Shown: positions 24,902-32,579 of the stretch, piece by piece | How the letters are laid out: every line of letters starts with the position of its first letter | How positions within the stretch are numbered: position 1 is the stretch's first letter | NCBI GenBank assembly: GCA_016234855.1 | Contig: JACRNO010000004.1 | Coordinates: 1-44,834, forward strand | DNA from: Deltaproteobacteria bacterium | GTDB taxonomy: Bacteria; Desulfobacterota; GWC2-55-46 | Direction of reading: 5' to 3' | DNA: 44,834 nt | Program-made: the position numbers and the translations under genes | The notes under the pieces: generated by a model | Told to the model about the DNA's origin: nothing | What the model saw: only the letters and a program-made list of their open reading frames with translations | Databases searched by the model: none

Positions 24902-25060
24902 CAGGCTGCTGAAAAAGCTCCATCTGCGGCGTTGTCTTCGTCGTTCGTCACTGCGGCGCACAACAAAGTGCGCCGCAGTCCTCACTCCTCGACGCCTTGC
25001 ATCTGGCTGGGATCCCATTGCGCCTTTTCTTCTTTGCAATGGGAAGATTTGAGCAGCCTG
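24902..25060. repeat. MITE-like inverted-repeat element, copy 2
   Basis: Bounded by CAGGCTGCTGAAAA and GAGCAGCCTG. It contains a perfect CTGCGGCGCAC/GTGCGCCGCAG hairpin around 24952-24980 and, compared with the other copies, about 40 bp extra near its right end (CCCATTGCG...GCAATGGG hairpin). It fills the gap between the TlpA-like gene and rpe. Confidence 0.7.
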
Positions 25061-25085
25061 AACAAATTTTGAGTTTTCCACAACC

Positions 25086-25607
25086 TTATAGCAACTTGAG
25101 GAGTTCCCTGGAGATATCCGCCGGCGTTATGACGCCCATGTGCGTATACTTGATGCGGCCGTCCCTGCCGATGATAACGGTCTTTGGAATGCCGAATACC
25201 TGATAGGTATCGGAGACCGTCCCGTTAGCGTCTATGGCGATGGGAAACGTGAGGTTGTGGGCCCTGGCGAATGTCCTTGCGTCTTTCTCGGTGTCGTCGA
25301 CGGCAATGGCGATAAAAGAAACCTTCTTTTTGTCGAGTCTTGCGTAAGCGCTCTGGAGTTCGGGCGCCTCTGTGTTGCAAGGGCCGCACCACGAGGCCCA
25401 GAAGTTCACGATGACGACCATCCCTTTTTTTGACTCGAGGTTCCATGTTGCGTTGTCAAGGGTCTTGAGACTGAACAACGGCGCGCGCGCGCCAAGGGCG
25501 TCGAGCCGGCTGTCCGCCAAGGCGTTCGCAGCGCCAAGCATCATCACAAGCCCGATGAGGATGATATATAGATAAGGCCTTGCGGCCTTCGAGAGGGAGT
25601 TTTGCAT
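25086..25607 (-). CDS. TlpA/ResA-like periplasmic thioredoxin
   Basis: A thiol-disulfide oxidoreductase exported by an N-terminal signal (YLYIILIGLVMMLGAANALADS). The active site is WASWCGPCNTEAPEL (about residues 70-84), followed by VSFIAIAVDDTEKDARTFA, the cis-proline segment VFGIPKTVIIGRDGRI and a C-terminal helix. This matches the TlpA/ResA/DsbE type that reduces cysteines during cytochrome c or other envelope assembly. I use the ATG at 25607, which puts the signal peptide at the N-terminus; an in-frame ATG at 25646 would add 13 residues, and neither has a clear ribosome binding site. No cytochrome maturation genes are adjacent. Confidence 0.88.
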   Translation of the reverse strand: MQNSLSKAARPYLYIILIGLVMMLGAANALADSRLDALGARAPLFSLKTLDNATWNLESKKGMVVIVNFWASWCGPCNTEAPELQSAYARLDKKKVSFIAIAVDDTEKDARTFARAHNLTFPIAIDANGTVSDTYQVFGIPKTVIIGRDGRIKYTHMGVITPADISRELLKLL

Positions 25608-25708
25608 GATGTGGTGACCGTATCCGTTCGCCGGCGGCATATCCATCGGTCTATCTTATCCGAATCCGTTATAAATGACAAGTCCGTCTTGAACGCGGGA
25701 GCGGGCGG

Positions 25709-26389
25709 TTATCGAGAGGCGTCCGGGTAATTCTCAAGCAATTTGTGCTGCTGCGGTTCTTCGCCGGGGTCGCTGTGCTCGCCGGATTCTTCCATCCTCT
25801 GGCGTATCATTTCCTGCCGCGCGTTGAGCTTTTTCTCGAGTTTTTCCACCTTGCCGGTGATATCTTTGAAGCTGTCGCTTACGTGCTGCAGGTTGGTAGA
25901 GACGAGATACATGATGACAAAGGCGCTGAGTGTCAGCATGATTAGGGTGGTGAGTCTCTTGTGTCCGAAGGCGCTGCTCAGGCGTCCTCCGACGATGAAG
26001 ATGACGATTATCGCGGCTATCGCGGCGGCAATCCGCAGCGCAAGGAGCGCATGGTACCTCTCGGCGAGGGAGACGAGCCTTTGCAATATCGTCCGCGGTG
26101 CGTCGTTTTCCTGGGCTGTTGCCTCCGCCTCGGCCTGAGCGCGCCTTTCTCTGGCCGATGCCGTGGATGCGTCGAGTTCGGCCTGCGCGTTTATCACGGA
26201 GCGGGGTTTTTCCGGTTCGCTCTTGTCGTAGAACTGCTCGCGGTATTCATCCGGTATCTGGTTGAAGTCGTTGGTGATGTGTTCCAGGCCGTCCTTGTCT
26301 ATATAGCGGTAGACGGAGGCGGCCGCCGGGGTTGCGCTGAAGGCGCAGACGGCTGTTATGAGGGCAAGGATAAAAAGGGATAATTTCAT
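25709..26389 (-). CDS. DUF4124-containing membrane protein
   Basis: A 226-residue envelope protein of unknown function. A signal peptide (LSLFILALITAVCAFSATPAAA) precedes a DUF4124 domain (SVYRYIDKDGLEHITNDFNQIP, about 25-50). A charged Ala/Glu helix (about 70-100) follows, then two membrane segments (LRIAAAIAAIIVIFIVGG and LTTLIMLTLSAFVIMYLV) and a C-terminal coiled coil (DSFKDITGKVEKLEKKLNARQEM). It lies between the thioredoxin and the phosphatase gene on the same strand. Confidence 0.8.
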   Translation of the reverse strand: MKLSLFILALITAVCAFSATPAAASVYRYIDKDGLEHITNDFNQIPDEYREQFYDKSEPEKPRSVINAQAELDASTASARERRAQAEAEATAQENDAPRTILQRLVSLAERYHALLALRIAAAIAAIIVIFIVGGRLSSAFGHKRLTTLIMLTLSAFVIMYLVSTNLQHVSDSFKDITGKVEKLEKKLNARQEMIRQRMEESGEHSDPGEEPQQHKLLENYPDASR

Positions 26390-26573
26390 GTCAGATATCC
26401 ACGGCCTTTGTCATGCTCTTTTGTCAAGAAGATAAAAATAGTCATCCCAGGCGCATAAGCGCGGACGCATCGAGATGACAAGGTCGCATGTTTTGATTGG
26501 AGACGTTGGTTGATATGGCGATTTTATCGCCTGTTGACGGTGATTGCAACAGGTTTCCGGTTTGAGCGGGCTG

Positions 26574-27353
26574 TCAGAGGTTCGGGGCGAGCAGTCCCAG
26601 CATCTCGTCATGGATGAGGGCGTTCGAGGCAAGGCACTCGTGCCCGTGGATGGCGAACGGCGCGCCTGTAAAGTCGGTTATCCGTCCTCCCGCTTCAGTA
26701 ACGATGAGGCCTGCCGCCGCAACGTCCCAGGCTTTGAGTTTCATCTCCCAGAAGCCGTCGAACCTGCCGCAGGCCACATAAGAGAGGTCGAGCGCCGCGC
26801 TGCCAGCCCTGCGTATGGCCTGGGCGCGCCTTGCGAACGCGGCAAAATGTTCGAGGTTGGTCTTCCTGGACGTGCGTATGTCGTATGGAAAGCCCGTTGC
26901 GAGCAGGCTCGAGTCGAGTTCGGCCGACCTTGATACGCGTATCGGCGCGTTGTTGAGAAAGGCCCCGCCTCCCCTGGCCGCGGTAAAGAGTTCGTCGAGC
27001 ATGGGGTTATAGACGCAGCCGTACTCCACCGTGCCTGAGACCTCAAGCGCAATCGAGACGCAAAATACAGGGAACCCGTGGGCGTAGTTTGTGGTGCCGT
27101 CGAGCGGGTCGATTATCCAGCGTACAGGTTCTGCGCCTGGCATCTCGGCGCGCTCTTCGGTAAGGATGCCGTGGTCGGGGAAGGCGGAGGTTATCCCGGC
27201 GACGATGAGCGCCTCGGAGGCCCGGTCCATCTCGGTGACGATATCGACCGCGCCCTTGTATTCGATGGAGCGCGGCTTGCCGAGATTTTCCTTAAGCAGA
27301 CGCCCGGCCGCAATTGCAACGGCCTCGGCGATTTCTGTCATTTTGGTATACAT
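26574..27353 (-). CDS. suhB: Inositol monophosphatase family protein (SuhB-like)
   Basis: A Mg-dependent phosphatase of the inositol monophosphatase family, 259 residues. It shows the metal-binding motifs DIVTEMDRASE and LTEER, the signature IIDPLDGTTNYAHGFP (about 85-100) and the second signature WDVAAAGLIVTEAGG (about 205-219). The start could be 27353 or the ATG four codons later; neither has a clear ribosome binding site. In enterobacteria SuhB also acts in rRNA antitermination, but that role cannot be read here. Confidence 0.92.
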   Translation of the reverse strand: MYTKMTEIAEAVAIAAGRLLKENLGKPRSIEYKGAVDIVTEMDRASEALIVAGITSAFPDHGILTEERAEMPGAEPVRWIIDPLDGTTNYAHGFPVFCVSIALEVSGTVEYGCVYNPMLDELFTAARGGGAFLNNAPIRVSRSAELDSSLLATGFPYDIRTSRKTNLEHFAAFARRAQAIRRAGSAALDLSYVACGRFDGFWEMKLKAWDVAAAGLIVTEAGGRITDFTGAPFAIHGHECLASNALIHDEMLGLLAPNL

Positions 27354-27394
27354 CTATATAGGGAAAAGACGGAGGTTTAATCTCATTACGTGCA

Positions 27395-27640
27395 TTAACA
27401 GGACGGGCAGCCGGCGCACGGCGGCTTGGAAGGCGTATCCGGCTCTTTGGCCTTGTCTTTTTTGGCGTAGTCGGTAGCATACCAACCCGAGCCCTTGAGG
27501 TGGAACGAGGACTGCGAGATGAGCTTTTCGACGTTCTTGCCCGAACAGCTCCTGCAGGTCTTTATCGGCGCGTCCGAGAACTTCTGTATCTCTTCAAATA
27601 CGGCGTTACAGTCGTTGCATTTGTACTCGTATATCGGCAT
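27395..27640 (-). CDS. FmdB-type zinc ribbon protein
   Basis: An 81-residue protein starting MPIYEYKCNDCNAVFEEIQK with a CxxC...CxxC zinc ribbon (KTCRSCSG), the FmdB/CxxC family hallmark, and a C-terminal PPCAGCPSC that adds four more cysteines. GGAGGG precedes the ATG. Such proteins are thought to act as small regulatory or metal-binding factors; the function here is unknown. Immediately upstream on the same strand lies the candidate structured RNA gene. Confidence 0.88.
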   Translation of the reverse strand: MPIYEYKCNDCNAVFEEIQKFSDAPIKTCRSCSGKNVEKLISQSSFHLKGSGWYATDYAKKDKAKEPDTPSKPPCAGCPSC

Positions 27641-27790
27641 TTGGAAAACCCTCCGTTAATCGACACTTATATTGTAGGTTCTGTCTCCCTTAATGTCAAA
27701 TGAAATAGAGAGGGCGCCCGGGGCTGGGTGATAACGGCCTCGCGGCGTGGTGCGCTAAGCCGCTCCGCCGGATGTAAAAAGGGATGAAGG

Positions 27791-27826
27791 AAATTAAAGA
27801 AGGGACATGTTGAGCCATGTCCCTTC
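27791..27826 (-). terminator. Terminator downstream of the candidate ncRNA
   Basis: On the minus strand, a perfect 11-bp stem (GAAGGGACATG with CATGTCCCTTC, 6-nt loop) is followed by TTTAATTT. It comes right after the T-run that ends the candidate RNA and would stop any read-through towards fmdB. Confidence 0.7.
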
Positions 27827-27829
27827 CCG

Positions 27830-28029
27830 AAAAAACAGGCGTCAAACGGGCAGCTTTTTGCCAATCCGTCGGTCTATTCAAGCCCTGTGACTCCCGAACC
27901 AAGCCTTTACGGCTGTGATTCGCTTTGCACAGGCTTTGCAGGCCTCCTTAGGTGGTTTGCACGCACCCTGCGGATGGGAAGATATGTCTTCGAGCTTTTG
28001 TCCCCCAACGCCTGTTTAAGCTTGCCTCT
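27830..28029 (-). ncRNA. Candidate structured RNA of about 200 nt, 6S RNA-like
   Basis: The 543-bp gap 27641-28183 has no convincing gene. On the minus strand the segment folds into nested stems: a closing stem of 10 bp (AAACAGGCGT at 28017-28008 with ACGCCTGTTT at 27842-27833), then CCATCCG with CGGAT(T)GG, an asymmetric internal bubble, AAGCCTGTG with CACAGGGCTT, and a long terminal hairpin (CGAATCACAGCC with GGCTTGGTTCG, loop GTAAA). The 3' side ends in six T residues. Length, rod shape with a central bubble, and a strong promoter and terminator all fit 6S RNA, which mimics an open promoter and binds RNA polymerase. The family identity is inference; other structured RNAs remain possible. 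Confidence 0.55.
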
Positions 28030-28035
28030 ACTTAT

Positions 28036-28063
28036 ATTTTACCACAATTTTGCATGTGCGCAA
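28036..28063 (-). promoter_or_regulatory. Promoter of the candidate ncRNA
   Basis: On the minus strand: TTGCGC (28058-28063), a 16-bp spacer and an extended -10 TGGTAAAAT (TAAAAT at 28036-28041). The predicted start, near 28029, lies 11 nt before the closing stem. Confidence 0.65.
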
Positions 28064-28183
28064 GGGGCTGTGCAAGACCCTTTGCGGGCATCTTTATGCA
28101 TAATGCAATCATCTGCGTCTTGACAAGGCGTGCGCGTCGTGTAAGGATGAATAAGCGTTTATATCCGTCATTAGGAGGGGCTT

Positions 28184-28741
28184 TTGAAGAAAGGTTTCGG
28201 CACGGTAATGTTAACGGTTCTTTTTCTGACGCTGATTGTCTTTTTGAATGTGCCCTCCCGCGTCTATCATTCCGGCGCGATGGAGCGCATGGAGCAGGAG
28301 ATGGACGGCGCAACCCAGGCCATAATCCTGCGCGCCGACAAGAAACTCGCATGGGTGCTCATGCCGCAGATGCGGATGTACATGGAGGTCGGCTACGACG
28401 CCCTCGGGGCCTCGGTGTATGACCCCAATGACATGGACTATACCCTTGTTGACGAAGGCCCGGATACCGTAGCCGGGGTAAAGACTGAGAAGTATAGGAT
28501 GAGCGCCGTTGGAAAGGACGGCAAGAGGTTCGAGGGTTATCTATGGCTTACCCTGGAAGATATCATGGTCAGGATAGAGGCCGTGTCCAAAGGCAAGGAC
28601 AGGACCGAACGCGTGAATATGGAACTGCGTAACCTGCGCATTGGTCCCGTCGACCGTTCCCTTTTCGAGGTGCCTGCGGGCTACACAAAGATGCAGGGCC
28701 TGGGCAACGACCTTGGCGGTCTTCAGGGATTGGGGAGGTAG
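28184..28741 (+). CDS. Putative exported DUF4412-like protein
   Basis: A 185-residue protein starting at TTG 28184, supported by AGGAGGGG 5 nt upstream. An N-terminal hydrophobic segment (GTVMLTVLFLTLIVFLNVPS) should act as a signal or anchor. The body (ADKKLAWVLMPQMRMYMEV, PDTVAGVKTEKYRMSA, GYLWLTLEDIMVRIEA, LFEVPAGYTKM) resembles DUF4412-type domains, which bind hydrophobic ligands in LolA-like folds. It is followed 12 bp later by hypF, so it may be co-transcribed with the hydrogenase maturation genes. The family call is from wording alone; function is unknown. Confidence 0.7.
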   Translation: MKKGFGTVMLTVLFLTLIVFLNVPSRVYHSGAMERMEQEMDGATQAIILRADKKLAWVLMPQMRMYMEVGYDALGASVYDPNDMDYTLVDEGPDTVAGVKTEKYRMSAVGKDGKRFEGYLWLTLEDIMVRIEAVSKGKDRTERVNMELRNLRIGPVDRSLFEVPAGYTKMQGLGNDLGGLQGLGR

Positions 28742-28753
28742 GTTTAACCCAAC

Positions 28754-31162
28754 ATGGCGGCCTCTTACAGGATACGGATAACCGGGGTCGTTCAGGGCGT
28801 CGGCATGAGGCCCTTTATCCATAACCTTGCCACGAGGCACGGTCTTACGGGCTGGTGCCTGAACGATTCGCAGGGCGTGAGCATGGAGGTCCAGGGCGCC
28901 GGAGCGGAAGATTTTATCAAGGCCCTGAAGGCTGCACCGCCCCCGCTTGCAAGGATAGAGAGCTTCGATATCCAGACCATCATTGCCCCGCCCTATAAAG
29001 ACTTTGTCATACGCGAGAGCGTTGTCCTTGATAACGGCAGCAATAATGCCTTTGCCCTTATCTCCCCGGATATCGCCACCTGCCCTGACTGCCTTGCCGA
29101 GGTCTTTGACCCGGCCAACAGGCGGAGCCTCTATCCATTTACCAACTGCACCAACTGCGGGCCGCGCTACTCCATCATTAAAGATATACCGTACGACAGG
29201 CCCTTGACCACGATGGCCGCCTTTGCGCTCTGCGCCGAGTGCGCGGCCGAATACCATAATCCAACTGATAGACGTTTTCACGCCCAGCCGAACGCCTGCA
29301 ACGTCTGCGGCCCGCAAGTCTGGCTTGCCGACGCAGGCGGCAGACGGCATGACGACGCGGGCGTGAACTTCGAGGCCGTTATAAAGGCGCAGGCCCTGCT
29401 TAAGCAGGGCGCAATCATCGGGATAAAAGGGCTCGGCGGTTTTCACCTCGCATGCGACGCGGCTGATACCCGCGCCGTGTCAAGGCTTCGGAGCCTCAAG
29501 AGGTGCGCGTACAAGGGCACGGCAAATGCCCCGGTCAGTAATAAGCCCTTTGCCGTGATGGTCAAGGACCTGGATGCCTGCCGCGGGTTTGCGCTCGTGA
29601 CCGATGACGAGCGCTCAGCCCTTATTGACAGGCGCAGGCCCATCGTCCTGCTTGAGAAGGCGTTAAATCCCCCCCACCCCCCCCGACCAGCGCCCCTTGG
29701 CGCGGGTACCCCGAAAGGGGGGAGCGTTCTTGCCGTTGAAGTCGCCCCGAACAACCCGCGTTACGGCGTGATGCTGCCGTATACCCCGCTTCATCATCTT
29801 CTCTTTCACGGCGCTGGCGCCGGGTTTGACGCGCTCGTCATGACGAGCGGCAACCTATCGGAAGAGCCTATCGTTATCTCGAACGCTGTTGCCGTGGAAA
29901 AACTCGGGCATATAGCCGACGCCTTCCTTCTGCATGACCGGGATATCCATACCCGCGTGGACGATTCCATAGTCCGGGTCGACGGTGAAAAGACGCGTGT
30001 GGTGCGCCGAAGCCGCAGCTTTGCGCCTAACCCGATAGACCTCGGCGCCGAGGCGCCTCAGATATACGCTACCGGCGGCCTCCTGAAAAACACCCTCTGC
30101 ATAACAAGGGGCCGCTATGCAGTCCTGAGCCAGCATATCGGAGACCTTGAAAACCTTGAGGCCCTGCGCTTTCACGAGGAGAGCCTCGTAAAACTCAAGA
30201 CCGCGTTCAAGGCCGAGCCTGTTATCGTTGCCCATGACATGCATCCGGATTACATGAGCACGGGCCTTGGCCGCGCCTATGCCGCCGAGCACAGGCTTGA
30301 GGCGGTTGCCGTCCAGCATCACCACGCGCATATCGTAAGCTGCATGGCCGAGCACGGCATAGATTCCGAGGTCATAGGCGTGGCTTTTGACGGCACGGGC
30401 TTTGGCACGGACGGCTGCGTCTGGGGCGGCGAGTTCATGCTGGCCACGAGGCGCGGTTTTAAGCGCATGGCGCATCTTGATTACGTGCCCATGCCAGGCG
30501 CTGACAGGGCTGTTCTGGAGCCGTGGCGCATGGCCATCGCGTATCTCTATAAGGCCTATGGCGCGGCCTGGGCGGACTTGGGCGTTGCGGCGCGATTTGA
30601 CAAGCCTGGCTCAGATATGACAATCGACGCGATAATCAGGATGATGGATACGCAAACGAACTCGCCGCTTACATCAAGCGGCGGCAGGCTCTTTGACGCG
30701 GTTGCCTCTCTTATCGGGCTGCGGGATGTGATAAGCTACGAGGCGCAGGCGGCCATCGAGCTTGAGGCGACGGCCGGGTCAGGGCCGCAGAACGGCGCAG
30801 CGCCATACCCGTTTGGCCTCTCGGCGGCGGCCGACCCCATAGTCATTGATACTACGCCGGTTATCAGGGCCATCGTGGACGCGCTTGGCGCGGGTGAGCC
30901 TGTCCGGCTAATTGCATGGCGGTTTCATCTGACTATGGCCGAGATTATCTCCGTGGTAGCCAATCGGCTGAGGCAAGAAAGCGGGTTACACGATGTCGTA
31001 TTGAGCGGCGGGGTATTTCAGAACGTGCTCCTTTTGCGGTTGAGCTGCGAGCGGCTTGGCAAGGACGGTTTCAAGGTCTGGGCGCACGAGCGCGTGCCCA
31101 CGAACGACGGCGGAATTTCACTCGGCCAGGCGGTTGTGGCGTGGGAGCGCAGTAAGGCGTAG
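28754..31162 (+). CDS. hypF: Carbamoyltransferase HypF
   Basis: Converts carbamoyl phosphate via carbamoyl-AMP and hands the carbamoyl group to HypE for the cyanide ligands of [NiFe] hydrogenase. The 802 residues contain an acylphosphatase domain (ITGVVQGVGMRPFIHNLA), two zinc fingers (CPDCLAEVFDP, NCTNCGPRYS, CAECAAEYH, CNVCGPQ), a YrdC-like domain (about 205-390, IIGIKGLGGFHLACDA, LVMTSGNLSEEP) and a Kae1-like domain (AVQHHHAHIVSCMAEHG, AFDGTGFGTDG). Two insertions are visible in the YrdC part: about 12 residues near 250, and a proline- and glycine-rich one at about 304-323 that comes from a dispersed repeat element, in frame. It is probably still functional. Confidence 0.95.
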   Translation: MAASYRIRITGVVQGVGMRPFIHNLATRHGLTGWCLNDSQGVSMEVQGAGAEDFIKALKAAPPPLARIESFDIQTIIAPPYKDFVIRESVVLDNGSNNAFALISPDIATCPDCLAEVFDPANRRSLYPFTNCTNCGPRYSIIKDIPYDRPLTTMAAFALCAECAAEYHNPTDRRFHAQPNACNVCGPQVWLADAGGRRHDDAGVNFEAVIKAQALLKQGAIIGIKGLGGFHLACDAADTRAVSRLRSLKRCAYKGTANAPVSNKPFAVMVKDLDACRGFALVTDDERSALIDRRRPIVLLEKALNPPHPPRPAPLGAGTPKGGSVLAVEVAPNNPRYGVMLPYTPLHHLLFHGAGAGFDALVMTSGNLSEEPIVISNAVAVEKLGHIADAFLLHDRDIHTRVDDSIVRVDGEKTRVVRRSRSFAPNPIDLGAEAPQIYATGGLLKNTLCITRGRYAVLSQHIGDLENLEALRFHEESLVKLKTAFKAEPVIVAHDMHPDYMSTGLGRAYAAEHRLEAVAVQHHHAHIVSCMAEHGIDSEVIGVAFDGTGFGTDGCVWGGEFMLATRRGFKRMAHLDYVPMPGADRAVLEPWRMAIAYLYKAYGAAWADLGVAARFDKPGSDMTIDAIIRMMDTQTNSPLTSSGGRLFDAVASLIGLRDVISYEAQAAIELEATAGSGPQNGAAPYPFGLSAAADPIVIDTTPVIRAIVDALGAGEPVRLIAWRFHLTMAEIISVVANRLRQESGLHDVVLSGGVFQNVLLLRLSCERLGKDGFKVWAHERVPTNDGGISLGQAVVAWERSKA
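29665..29722 (+). repeat. Dispersed C-rich/G-rich element inserted in frame within hypF
   Basis: AAATCCCCCCCACC at one end and GAAAGGGGGGA at the other flank a GACCAGCGCC...GGCGCGGGTACCCC hairpin. The same arrangement (AAATCCCCCGACC, hairpin, GGGTACCCCG) occurs in intergenic DNA at 36931-36970. It codes for a proline/glycine-rich loop (NPPHPPRPAPLGAGTPKGG). Confidence 0.75.
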
Positions 31163-31164
31163 CT

Positions 31165-31221
31165 CAGGGCTTCAGCCCTGATTTTATAAGGCGCAGACCT
31201 TCAGGTCTGCGCCTTATAAAA
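31165..31221. repeat. Two adjacent hairpins between hypF and hypC
   Basis: A 7-bp stem (CAGGGCT/AGCCCTG, loop TC, 31165-31180) is followed by a perfect 19-bp stem, TTTTATAAGGCGCAGACCT with its complement, loop TC, at 31182-31221. The long hairpin ends 12 bp before hypC. It could stabilise or attenuate the hypF-hypC message. The shared XXXTTCAYYY design suggests a dispersed palindrome family. Confidence 0.7.
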
Positions 31222-31232
31222 GGATTACAAAA

Positions 31233-31451
31233 ATGTGTCTCGGCATACCCGGCAGGATAATTGAAATAAGCGGCTCCGTGGCCGTGATAGACGTCGCAGG
31301 CGCGCGCAAGACCGTCTCCATGGCGCTCCTTGACGGTGTGTCCATGGGTGATTACGTCATAGTGCATGCAGGGTTCGCCATAGAAAAGATAGACACGCAA
31401 AAGGCCGAAGAGACGCTGCGTCTGATAAACGAGGTCATTGTAAAAAGATGA
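31233..31451 (+). CDS. hypC: Hydrogenase maturation chaperone HypC
   Basis: A 72-residue chaperone that carries the Fe(CN)2CO unit with HypD and delivers it to the hydrogenase large subunit. It begins MCLGIPGRIIEI with the essential Cys2 and contains GDYVIVHAGFAIEKID, the standard HypC signature. Its last codons overlap the ATG of hypD by 4 bp, so the two are translationally coupled. It stands 70 bp after hypF, behind a strong hairpin. Confidence 0.96.
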   Translation: MCLGIPGRIIEISGSVAVIDVAGARKTVSMALLDGVSMGDYVIVHAGFAIEKIDTQKAEETLRLINEVIVKR

Positions 31452-32542
31452 AATATCTGGACGAATACAGGGCGCGGGAGCAGGCGCAGGGCATACTCGG
31501 GCGCATCCGCGAGATATCGAAGCGGCCGGTTAATATCATGGAGATATGCGGCACGCACACGCACGCGATCTCCCGCTACGGGATAAGGCAGGCCCTGCCC
31601 CCGAATATCCGGCTCATCTCAGGCCCGGGCTGTCCGGTCTGCGTTACGAGCGCGGGCGATATCAACAGGATAATCGCCTTCAGCAGGGCGCGGCCCGACG
31701 TCATCATAGCCACGTTCGGCGATATGCTGCGCGTGCCGGGTTCGAACTCTTCCCTGCAGGAGGAGCGCGCAGCGGGCGGCGACATACGCGTGGTCTACTC
31801 GCCGCTCAACGCCCTTGACTTTGCGCGCACGAACCCGGAAAAGGAGGTCGTCATCTATGCCGTCGGTTTTGAGACGACCGCTCCGACCGTGGCCGCGACC
31901 ATACTTCAGGCACATACCGAGGCTATAAAAAACCTCTCGGTACTCTCGCTTCATAAGCTCACTCCCCCGGCCATGAAGGCCCTGCTTGATTCGGGCGGGG
32001 CCGTAATTGACGGATTTATCTGTCCGGGACACGTCACGGCCATCATCGGCGCAAAGGCCTACGGCTTTTTGGCGGACGACTATCATGCCGCCTGCGTTGT
32101 GGCGGGTTTCGAGCCGCTCGACGCCATCTTCGGCATCTACATGCTCATAAGCCAGCTTGAAGCGGGCCGGGCCGAAATAGAAATCCAGTACGACAGGGTC
32201 GTTACATGGGACGGCAACAGGCGCGCCCAGGCAATCATCGCGGAGGTCTATGAGCCGTGCGACAGCACGTGGCGCGGGGTTGGCATGATACCGGGTTCAG
32301 GCCTTGCCATAAGGCAGGCTTACGCTCAATACGACGCGCTCAGGCGTTTCGAGATACCCGCTGGCGACGAGACCGAGCCTGCCGGATGCCGCTGCGGCGA
32401 GGTGCTGAAAGGCATGATAGCGCCGCCCGAGTGCCCGCTCTTTGGCCGCGCCTGCAACACCGAAAGGCCGGTCGGGCCGTGCATGGTCTCGTCCGAGGGC
32501 ACGTGCGCGGCCTATTATAAATACAGGTCAATTACCGTATGA
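31448..32542 (+). CDS. hypD: Hydrogenase iron-cofactor assembly protein HypD
   Basis: The [4Fe-4S] scaffold on which the iron-cyanide-carbonyl unit of [NiFe] hydrogenase is built. The 364 residues have all family motifs: EICGTHTHAISRYG (about 35-48), GPGCPVCVT (about 59-67), YAVGFETTAPT, GFICPGHVTAIIG and the C-terminal cysteine cluster (GCRCGEVLKG, CPLFGRACNTERPVGPCMVSSEG). It overlaps hypC and is followed 37 bp later by mnmE. hypA, hypB and the hydrogenase subunits are not in the window; hypE is 23 kb away. Confidence 0.97.
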   Translation: MKYLDEYRAREQAQGILGRIREISKRPVNIMEICGTHTHAISRYGIRQALPPNIRLISGPGCPVCVTSAGDINRIIAFSRARPDVIIATFGDMLRVPGSNSSLQEERAAGGDIRVVYSPLNALDFARTNPEKEVVIYAVGFETTAPTVAATILQAHTEAIKNLSVLSLHKLTPPAMKALLDSGGAVIDGFICPGHVTAIIGAKAYGFLADDYHAACVVAGFEPLDAIFGIYMLISQLEAGRAEIEIQYDRVVTWDGNRRAQAIIAEVYEPCDSTWRGVGMIPGSGLAIRQAYAQYDALRRFEIPAGDETEPAGCRCGEVLKGMIAPPECPLFGRACNTERPVGPCMVSSEGTCAAYYKYRSITV

Positions 32543-32579
32543 CCGCGCCTGTTGCATCATCACGGGACAGGGAGTTAAC

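Noticed and set aside
27830-28029. tmRNA, RNase P RNA or SRP RNA
   Set aside because: The segment lacks the tRNA-like end, the conserved RNase P core and the SRP hairpin sequence, and its length fits none of them well.
27887-28123. Small plus-strand open frame in the gap after fmdB
   Set aside because: It overlaps the candidate structured RNA and has no ribosome binding site or conserved pattern.
28541-29446. Minus-strand open frame of 301 codons opposite the DUF4412-like gene and hypF
   Set aside because: Shadow of hypF; no family motif and no ribosome binding site.
28754-31162. HypF as a pseudogene because of the inserted repeats
   Set aside because: The frame stays open over 802 codons and all catalytic motifs are kept.
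32442-32579. N-terminal extension of mnmE
   Set aside because: The extension overlaps hypD and is unlike MnmE; the TTG at 32580 has a good ribosome binding site and gives the normal N-terminus.
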